Assembly (NCBI GenBank): GCA_949373085.1
Contig: CASICJ010000040.1
Location: forward strand, 1 to 41,669
Source of the DNA: an uncultured Verrucomicrobiales bacterium
Lineage (GTDB): Bacteria; Verrucomicrobiota; Verrucomicrobiia; Verrucomicrobiales; Akkermansiaceae
Direction: 5' to 3'
Length of the DNA stretch: 41,669 nt
Below, one piece after another: positions 34,984 through 41,669 of this stretch. How positions within the stretch are numbered: the first letter of the stretch is position 1; each line of letters opens with the position of its first letter. A model generated the notes under the pieces. That model was not told the origin of the DNA and ran no database searches. It saw only the letters and a list, made by a program, of their open reading frames with translations. The translations under genes and the position numbers were made by a program.

Positions 34984-36777
34984 ATGAGCAGTAGCGCAAT
35001 TTTCGACCACCAGAGGGAGATCAAACTCCGCGACCTGCCTCGGAATTTGGCCTCCCAATGTGCAAAACGAAAGTGGCCTTTGGCCTGCGCCTTCTTCTAC
35101 CTCATCTTAGCGCTGGTCCTGACTTGGCCGGTGGTCTCCTCGCCATTTTCCACGGTTCCGATTGGCTCGGAATCCACCGCTGCGGTTCCCCTTTATAATA
35201 TCTGGGCCACCTGGTGGAATGCCGACCGCCTCGCCGGAGGACTTTTTGGCTACTGGGATGCTCCCATTTTTTTTCCAACCGAGGGCTCCTTTTGCCTGTC
35301 GGAACCTCAACCCACCACCATGATGGTGGCTCCGGTCATCTGGATCACCGGATCACGGATCCTCGCCTACAACATCTACATCTGGATCTCGCTCACTCTC
35401 AATGGGCTCTTCGCTCAGCGGCTTGCGCAAACTTTCGGAATGGGCCGCTGGACCGCCCTCTGGGCAGGAACCGCCATGGTTCTTCTGCCGATCGTGCACT
35501 GGCAACTAGGAATCTCTCAACTTGCCCCGCTTTGGGCGATTCTTTGGACCTTGACAGCGATTGAGCAACTTTGTCGCACTCCCACCAAGCGGAACGGGTT
35601 GACCCTTGGAATCGCGGCCTCCCTTGCCTTCGTAACCTGCATGCACCACGGCCTGTTCCTCGCCATCCTTTTGATCGGGGCCGCCCCCACTCTCTGGAGA
35701 CACTGGATTAGGCCCAAGGAAATCAAATGCTGGGGAGTGGCATTGGCCGTTGCTCTTATTTTCACGGTCCCCTTCGTTAGTCAGGTTAAAAGCGTCACCG
35801 AAATTCATGCGATCGATTGGGAGAAAAATCTCATTACCAACAACTCCGCGAAGGTCACCGACTACCTTCATGCTCCCTCAGATCCTTATTTGTGTGTCAG
35901 TTTCGATGCGGGCAAGGTCTACCCCCTATTTCTCTCGCCGGGCGCGATTAAGTATCTCCTCGCCATTGTGGGCATCGTCTTCGGCCTGCGAAACCCGCAA
36001 TTTCGTCGCTGGGCTTCATTTCTCCTCGCGATTGCCATTCTTGCTTTCTTCCTCTCACTGGGACCCAATCTTCGCCTCGGCGACTTTCAACCTTGGTGGT
36101 GGCTCAGCGAACACGTTCCGGGATTCGACCGTGTCCGATCAGTAATGCGCTTTGCCTTCTTTGTTCAGATTTCAGTCATCATTTTTTCGGCCCTAGGAAT
36201 AAACGGACTTTATCGATGGTCACGCGATCGATTTACAAAACCGGAATCTCAGACCGCTAGCCGGTTGGCAGTTATTGCGATTGCCTTCACCGCTCTAGCC
36301 AACGGCTATCCGACAAAATCCGGACCCGCCTACGACCAGTTTGGCAAGGAATTCAATGGATCAGCGGATCTTACTCCGCTCGATAAGAACAAGCACCAGA
36401 AATGGCTCGAATACATAGAGAAGAACACGCCGGCTGACCAAGGTATCCTCTGTTTACCAGTTGCACCGGGGCCGAAGGTCAGGGATTACCTTCACACCGC
36501 TGAGTTTATGTATCTGGGAACTTTCCATAAAACCCCAATTTTTAACGGATACTCCAGCCATTTTCCGGAACACTACCGGTATTTGCGTAGTGAAATCCTC
36601 GCCGGATTCCCAACTCAGAGCATTCTCCACCAATGTTACACCGGAAAAGTCAAACATATCGCAGTGAAGGCAAAAAAGGGGAGCCCAGATAGAAGTGGCG
36701 AGCTCGGTCGCTATTGGCTTAAAAGAGTCTGTGTTGATGAACTTGTCGAGGTTTACCAACTGGGTCGAGTTGAGTGA
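34984..36777 (+). CDS. Polytopic membrane protein, GT-C glycosyltransferase-like
   Basis: 597 residues from the ATG at 34984; the longer open frame to 34594 overlaps the divergent glycosyltransferase gene and is not coding. About ten or more hydrophobic segments start with FFYLILALVLTWPVVSS. NIWATWWNADRLAGG and APIFFPTEG in the first loop resemble the loop of bacterial GT-C proteins and YfhO-like membrane proteins. A soluble C-terminal part (about 470-597) contains LCLPVAPGPKVRDYLHTAEF and FNGYSSHFPEHYRYLR. I infer transfer of sugars from polyprenyl-phosphate donors, possibly made by the neighbouring GT2, onto surface glycans; the sequence does not prove this. The 34869-34983 gap holds both promoters, which I cannot place. 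Confidence 0.75.
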   Translation: MSSSAIFDHQREIKLRDLPRNLASQCAKRKWPLACAFFYLILALVLTWPVVSSPFSTVPIGSESTAAVPLYNIWATWWNADRLAGGLFGYWDAPIFFPTEGSFCLSEPQPTTMMVAPVIWITGSRILAYNIYIWISLTLNGLFAQRLAQTFGMGRWTALWAGTAMVLLPIVHWQLGISQLAPLWAILWTLTAIEQLCRTPTKRNGLTLGIAASLAFVTCMHHGLFLAILLIGAAPTLWRHWIRPKEIKCWGVALAVALIFTVPFVSQVKSVTEIHAIDWEKNLITNNSAKVTDYLHAPSDPYLCVSFDAGKVYPLFLSPGAIKYLLAIVGIVFGLRNPQFRRWASFLLAIAILAFFLSLGPNLRLGDFQPWWWLSEHVPGFDRVRSVMRFAFFVQISVIIFSALGINGLYRWSRDRFTKPESQTASRLAVIAIAFTALANGYPTKSGPAYDQFGKEFNGSADLTPLDKNKHQKWLEYIEKNTPADQGILCLPVAPGPKVRDYLHTAEFMYLGTFHKTPIFNGYSSHFPEHYRYLRSEILAGFPTQSILHQCYTGKVKHIAVKAKKGSPDRSGELGRYWLKRVCVDELVEVYQLGRVE

Positions 36778-37079
36778 TAAGCAAAGAATCTAGGCGGAGA
36801 TGGGCAAAATTCTCGGGCGTTTGATACGCCAAATCCGAAAAGTAGACCGACGGCTAAAGTGAGCGGCCATGCCTTTGTCATTTTTATGTGAGCTTTGGCA
36901 TTTTTTATATTGATCTCATTTGAACGAACAAGAGAACTACGGGTGTTCCACGCTCTCATGAACGAAATCAATGAAGAAAATGAACTTTTCTCTTGGCCCG
37001 TTCTAACTTTTGTGGAATAACGACGCCTCTTAGGTGCTATTACGATGATTTGCACACACAGAACCGAAGAATAGATATT
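36778..37079. other. Gap without a gene
   Basis: 302 bp with no convincing coding frame. A small GGCGT-TTGAT-ACGCC hairpin (36816-36830) could end the upstream transcript. The rest should contain the promoter and leader of the PEP-CTERM gene, but I see no clear -35/-10 pair. Confidence 0.5.
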
Positions 37080-37829
37080 ATGAAAATTAAACAATTAGTA
37101 GCAAGCATTGCGGGTATAGTATTCGCGACGACATCTGCGAATGCGGCCCTGACTACATGGGACTTCGTTAGTAGCAGCGACGGCTGGGCATCAGTTCAGG
37201 GTTCAGCGTTTCTTTCCGATGAAGGCGTGACAGCTGGACAGCTTAATGGCGAAGGAGGAAGAGCAGGGGACGCCGGCTGGCGTGGTGGTGCTAACACTGG
37301 AGCAGCCCGGAACTCTCATGATGGAGCTCACAGTACTATGATTTTCCGTTCGCCGAATATTAACTTTTCGAACGCTTCAGCAACTGGAACTGTCCTCGAA
37401 ATTAATTGGTTTGGTGGAGCAGGAAAACAGGACGGTGCTAACGCAGCCGCTGATCCATCAAGCATCTTGGATCCAACAAAACCAAGCGACATTATTGCCG
37501 GTCAAACCAGCGGTCTCGAAGACGGTATGAAGGGAATGGCTCTCCTCAACCTCGCGACTGGTAACTACGATGCTTATTCATATAAGGCTCAAAATGGAAA
37601 TGGCACTGAGGTTGTGGCCTTTACCTTAGCCCAGCTTGAAGGAGCTGGAGTGTCGATGACAGATGATTATGCTCTCGATTTCTTCGAAAACGACGATGGA
37701 GGTTGGGGTTGGACCCGGTTGGAGGCAGTCAGCATTGACGAAGCTGCCATCACTGGCGTCCCAGAGCCTTCAAGCACAATGCTCCTTGGCTTAGTTGGCC
37801 TTCTTGCTTTCGTCCGCCGTCGCAAGTAA
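37080..37829 (+). CDS. PEP-CTERM protein with one WDF module
   Basis: 249 residues from the ATG at 37080, where a signal peptide (MKIKQLVASIAGIVFATTSA) begins. One copy of the module of the 30.1-32.9 kb protein fills residues about 23-222 (TTWDFVSSSDGW, GMKGMALLNLATGNYDAYSYK, ENDDGGWGWTRLE). The tail VPEPSSTMLLGLVGLLAFVRRRK, split here as VPEPSSTMLLGLVGL and LAFVRRRK, is a classic PEP-CTERM sorting signal: motif, hydrophobic helix, basic end. The protein should be processed by an exosortase and anchored or released at the surface; no exosortase gene is in the window. DNA similarity to its inverted relative is very high, so one was recently copied from the other or they exchange sequence. Confidence 0.92.
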   Translation: MKIKQLVASIAGIVFATTSANAALTTWDFVSSSDGWASVQGSAFLSDEGVTAGQLNGEGGRAGDAGWRGGANTGAARNSHDGAHSTMIFRSPNINFSNASATGTVLEINWFGGAGKQDGANAAADPSSILDPTKPSDIIAGQTSGLEDGMKGMALLNLATGNYDAYSYKAQNGNGTEVVAFTLAQLEGAGVSMTDDYALDFFENDDGGWGWTRLEAVSIDEAAITGVPEPSSTMLLGLVGLLAFVRRRK

Positions 37830-37868
37830 CGACAATCGGACTTCAATTAAAGTCTGATAAAATTTCAA

Positions 37869-37902
37869 CGGGGCGTCCTAATAGGACGCCCCGTTTTCGT
37901 TC
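37869..37902 (+). terminator. Rho-independent terminator of the PEP-CTERM gene
   Basis: CGGGGCGTCC-TAATA-GGACGCCCCG is a perfect 10-bp stem with a 5-nt loop, followed by TTTTCGTTCT, about 40 bp after the stop codon. It is the clearest intrinsic terminator in the window. Confidence 0.92.
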
Positions 37903-37904
37903 TC

Positions 37905-37955
37905 GCTTTGCTCTAAAATTCGCTCGCACTTCTTACTGCCAAAGTAGTTAATTGA
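37905..37955 (+). repeat. Possible highly diverged copy of the dispersed repeat
   Basis: TTGCTCTAAAATTCG and CTTCTTACTGCCAAAGTAG recall the middle and right parts of copies E and G, in the same orientation. Similarity is weak and may be chance. If real, it would be the only copy to the right of 28.6 kb. Confidence 0.2.
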
Positions 37956-37977
37956 GTATCGATCCTTCCAACGCCCC

Positions 37978-40900
37978 ATGACTTCAACACACAAGAATCA
38001 GAAAAAACCAATCGGGTCGCGGCCAAAGAAACGGAAGCCTCTAATTTTGCTTGGGGCCGTGCTGATTGCTATCGCAACCATTTTTCTAATTTTCCAAGAT
38101 AATTCCGATCCAGCCCTCGGATCGTCCGACAAACCCTATCTAGTCCCAGCCCAACCCGAAATCCCGATGGATCGCCTCGACGACCCAAATGCCGATGGCT
38201 GGCCTACCGAGGCGCTCGCGGAAGAAGCGAAACAGCAACTCAAAGGACTTGGCAAGTTGATCCTGAACCCCGGGGAAATTAACTCCGAGAGTCTTCGCCA
38301 GTTTGTCAGCGATGGCATCTCTTTTCACTCTCTCGAAACGGAGGATTCCAAACCCGTATTCTCAGATTCCGTGCTCCATATCGTTCGCATGCCGGACCAA
38401 CCAGCTGAATCAAAACAACAAGGCCTCGCCAAAATCGAAACCGCACTCCGCAATCTGGGCGCCCCCTTGACCGGGGGGACGGACCTCAGGTTCACCCCCA
38501 AGGTTTTCCGTGTGCAGCAGGACGACAAATCCTTCACGACCCTGCAATATATAGCACTCTCTGGGATCACCGAAAACGGCGTCATCGAAAAGCACGCCAC
38601 CTGGCGAACCCGTTGGATTAAAAAAGACGATGACTCGCCACCTCTCCTCACCTCCATTGAAGTCAGCGACATCGAGCAGATTAACTCTCACACTCCCGGC
38701 CGGACCCTCTTCTCCGATTGCACTCAATCCGTCATCGGATCCACAGATTCATTTGAGACGCAGCTTGGCCACGGATACGGTCATTGGCTACGACGCACAC
38801 AGGACACCCAATATTTCTTCTGGCTGGGCACCCCCGGATTGGCTCTGGGAGATGTCAACGGCGACGGGCTCGATGATCTCTATCTTTGCCAGGAAGACGG
38901 CCTTCCCAACCGTCTCTATGTCCAGAACCCCGATGGAACCCTTAGCGACAAATCCGAACAGGCGGAGGTCAATTGGCTGGAGGGTTCGCGTAGCGCCCTT
39001 CTAGTCGACCTAGACAATGATGGTGACCAAGATCTTGCCGTGGCCATGATGGGCGGAATTGTACTGGCCGCCAATCAAGGTGATGGCCGATTCGAATACC
39101 AAACTCTGCTACCCACTGCCGATGATCTTATGTCGATGAGCGCGGCGGATTACGACGGCGACGGTCTCCTCGACCTCTACGTCTGCACCTACTATCAAAA
39201 TAGCTCGGACGGTCCCCAATCGCGATCAAGCGGCGTTGTCGGGGGTGATTTCGTCTATCATGACTCCAATTCCGGGGGCCCCAACAGCCTTTTCAAAAAC
39301 GAAAATGCTTTCAACTTTCGAAACGTCACGACCGAGACCGGGCTTGACCAAAATAATCTGCGCTGGAGCCTCGCTGCCTCTTGGGAAGACTACGATGGCG
39401 ATGGTGACCAGGACCTATACGTCGCCAATGACTTCGGACGGAACAACCTTTTCCGAAACGATGGTGGGAAATTCGTGGATGTCGCCGCCCAATCCGGGGT
39501 CGAAGACAGCGCCTCTGGAATGGCCGTCACCTGGGGAGACTACAATCGGGACGGCAACATGGACGTTTACGTAAGCAACATGTTCTCAGCCGCTGGAAAC
39601 CGAATCACTTATCAAGATCAATTCAAACCGGATGCCCCAACCGAAGTTCGGGAAAGACTTCAACGATTCGCCCGTGGTAGCACGTTGATGAAGGCTTCTG
39701 GAAAAGGATCCTTTGACGATGTCAGCGAGGCGGCCGGAGTCGCGATAGCCCGCTGGGCTTGGGGCACCAGCTTTGCCGACCTAAATAATGACGGATGGCA
39801 GGATATCCTCGTCGCCAATGGAAATATCACGGGCGAAGATCCAGGGGATTTGTGAAGTTTCTACTGGCGACAAGTTTTGTCGCAATCCCTGAATGAGGTT
39901 GGCGAAGCCAAAACAAGCGAATTAGAAAGCGCCAACGCAACCTTCGGTAGCATGATGCGCCGCGGCCGTTCTTATAGCGGTAGAGAACGTAACTGCGTCT
40001 TTCTAAACACCGCGAAACCGGACGGAAGTTTTGCCAACATCTCTGCCGCTTCAGGAATCGACTTTCCTGACGATGGCCGAGCTTTGGTAACCACCGACTG
40101 GGACCACGATGGCGATCTCGACGTATGGATCTCCAATCGTAATGCTCCACGGCTCCGCTTCTTTAGGAACGATGTTCCTATTAATAACCACCACCTCACA
40201 GTTCGCCTTCAGGGGACCGCTCCTACAACAAACCGCGACGCAATCGGGGCACGGGTCGAGGTCGTCGTTGCCGGCTCCCAACCCCTCATCAAGACCCTAC
40301 GCGCGGGTGAATCATTCCTCTCCCAATCGAGTAAAGCCCTGCACTTTGGCCTAGGCAGCGCCGAGGCAATCGATTCAGTAATAGTCCGATGGCCAGGGGG
40401 TGGGACCGAAACATTCACGGGGATCACGGTCGATCAACGCTATCAGCTTGTCCAAGGCAGCGGCGAAGCCAGACTCATCGAAACAAAGAAACGACAGGTC
40501 GCTATCTCCCCAGCACCGGTCAATCTCCCGTCTCCGGAAAGCACCTCCCGCATTCCTCTCGCCGCTCTTCTTCCAATGGCGGCAATGAATTACCAAACCT
40601 TCGACGGCGACACTCAACCGATCCCGACGAGTGAAGGAAAATCCTACCTCTTAAGTCTCTGGGGCAGTTGGTGCCCGGCCTGCGAGGAAGAATTGAAAGA
40701 CCTTACCGCAAAAAATTCGGAGCTCCGTGAGGCTGGGATCGAAATCATCGCTCTCGCGGTTGATGGTCTCGAGGAAGGTAGCTCGAGTGCGCCAGACGCT
40801 GAAAAAATGGCCAAAGGTCTGAAACTCCCCTTCGCCAATGGTAGAGCAACGATCGAATTAGTCAGCTATCTCCAATCGATACACGACTACCAAATCACCG

Positions 40901-41628
40901 GTGCCGAAACTCTTCCCGTCCCAGTCAGTTTTCTCATTGATAGCGATAGAAAAGTATCAGTGATCTACAAGGGAAGATTGAATCCCGACGATGTGAAAGC
41001 GGACGTCAACCATTCGAAAGGAACCCGACTCGAGCGATTTGCCCGCTCCGCTCCCCTGCCCGGTCGAACGCTGCCCATTCCAACCGTTTCACGCGAGAGA
41101 AACCAATACGAGGCACAATACCGCTTCGCTACTTTCCTCCAACAACAAGGATACACCGCTCTTGCGAGATCCGAAAATCTTTCGCTTGTAGAAGCATTCC
41201 CCAAAAATGCCGGCCCCCATAATAATCTCGGAATTTCTTACATCAGGAGTAAGAGATTCGATCTAGCCGAAACCAGTTTTCGCGAAGCCCTCCGAATCAA
41301 GCCTGACTATGGTAAAGCCAACGCCAATCTGGGAACTCTGCTCGCCCAGAAGGGAAAAATCACGGAAGCAATTAGCCACCTCCAACAAGCCTTCAGTAGC
41401 AATCCACAGGACAAAAAAAGCCTATCTAATTTGAGCAAACTTTTGCTCAAACAGGAACGCTGGGCTGAAGCGCAAGCTACCTTTGAAAAGGCTCTTGCCG
41501 CCGATCCTGATTCCCCGGACATCCTTGTAAATCTTGGATTAGCTCTAGCCAAGCAAGGACAACTTCCCCGGTCAGTGAACTACTTCGAAAAGGCCCTCAA
41601 GCTTCAGCCCGGGCATCCCATGCGCTAA
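37978..41628 (+). CDS. Membrane-anchored FG-GAP/ASPIC-UnbV/thioredoxin/TPR protein with an in-frame UGA (candidate selenoprotein)
   Basis: One frame of 1216 codons interrupted only by TGA at 39853-39855 (residue 626). Residues about 20-42 are a membrane anchor (PLILLGAVLIAIATIFLIF). About 285-620 hold FG-GAP/VCBS-type Ca-binding repeats (DVNGDGLDDLYL, DYDGDGDQDLYVAND, DLNNDGWQDILVANG). The UGA is followed in frame by SFYWRQVLSQS. About 735-825 is ASPIC/UnbV (GARVEV, LHFGLG, VIVRWPGG). A TlpA-like thioredoxin has WC899-P-A-C902. TPR repeats begin near 1060. No ribosome binding site precedes the downstream TTG at 39877, so two genes are unlikely. The UGA may encode selenocysteine (see the hairpin entry) or be a nonsense mutation. 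The stop at 41626 may be a frameshift: one extra C in the CCC at 41617-41619 lets the TPR frame continue out of the window. Role unknown, probably periplasmic and redox-linked. Confidence 0.8.
39853..39883 (+). promoter_or_regulatory. Candidate bacterial SECIS element with its UGA
   Basis: UGA (39853-39855), 11 nt, then GCGACAAGTTTTGTCGC (39867-39883): a perfect 7-bp stem with a GUU loop. In E. coli fdhF the minimal SECIS is also a 17-nt hairpin starting 11 nt after the UGA, with G and U exposed in the loop. Loop position, 18 nt after the UGA, fits the range accepted for bacterial SECIS elements. The fdhF bulged U is absent, but it is not universal. Seven matched pairs at one fixed position have a chance of about 1 in 16,000 under equal base use. 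Confidence 0.6.
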
Positions 41629-41669
41629 GGAACCTCACCATCATCCGGCGACTGATCGACGGGGGACAA

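Noticed and set aside
39877..41628. Second half of the FG-GAP/ASPIC protein as a separate gene starting at TTG
   Set aside because: No ribosome binding site, no signal peptide, same frame as the first half, and the first residues continue a protein segment (SFYWRQV) that starts before the TTG.

Overview
The window looks like a chromosomal segment of a marine, polysaccharide-degrading bacterium of the Planctomycetes-Verrucomicrobia group, most likely Verrucomicrobia. The evidence is the protein families. There are formylglycine-type sulfatases, a PVC-type sugar-dehydrogenase/cytochrome c fusion, a CotH/lamin-tail giant protein, PA14 proteins, a Tat-exported Gfo/Idh/MocA oxidoreductase, a DUF1501 remnant, a PEP-CTERM protein and an FG-GAP/ASPIC-UnbV protein. 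Most proteins carry signal peptides. No rRNA, tRNA, CRISPR array, transposase or integrase was seen.

Layout. 0-1.3 kb: 3' end of a secreted protein and two gene remnants. 1.3-3.7 kb: an isolated, A+T-rich molybdopterin oxidoreductase of the FdhF/YdeP type. 3.9-5.3 kb: an iduronate-2-sulfatase-like gene broken by seven small insertions. 5.4-6.0 kb: a divergent SmtB repressor / SmtA metallothionein pair with a clear operator. 6.3-8.3 kb: glutathione peroxidase and a sulfatase, co-directional. 8.5-11.2 kb: a large modular sulfatase. 11.4-14.4 kb: a lectin/PA14 protein. 14.6-17.1 kb: the sugar-dehydrogenase/cytochrome c protein. 17.3-21.8 kb: a CotH kinase protein. 21.8-28.5 kb: gene remnants, a protein with a duplicated domain, a beta-propeller-like protein and a CotH gene with an internal deletion. 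28.7-30.0 kb: the Gfo/Idh/MocA protein. 30.1-32.9 kb: a repeat protein split by two single-base insertions. 33-36.8 kb: a methyltransferase, a GT2 glycosyltransferase and a polytopic membrane protein. 37.1-37.8 kb: the PEP-CTERM protein. 38.0-41.6 kb: a membrane-anchored FG-GAP/ASPIC/thioredoxin/TPR protein.

Four signals deserve attention. (1) The FG-GAP/ASPIC protein has one in-frame UGA, followed after exactly 11 nt by a perfect 17-nt hairpin with a GUU loop. This is the geometry of a bacterial SECIS element, so the gene is a candidate for a new selenoprotein. (2) An intergenic repeat of about 70 bp occurs at least 10-12 times between 0.6 and 28.6 kb, always on the same strand whatever the direction of the flanking genes. 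It splits the left two thirds of the window into blocks of one to a few genes, including the A+T-rich oxidoreductase and the metallothionein pair. (3) A C-terminal beta-rich module ending in F/Y-hydrophobic-R-V recurs in about ten otherwise unrelated exported proteins and remnants. In one closely related gene pair it takes the place of a PEP-CTERM tail. (4) Near-identical modules form direct and inverted repeats around the 33-37 kb glycan genes and could support recombination.

Functionally, the region reads as an accessory block for binding, desulfating and oxidising extracellular sulfated glycans, with metal and peroxide defence. Several genes are visibly decaying, or the consensus sequence is locally poor; the sequence alone cannot always separate the two.
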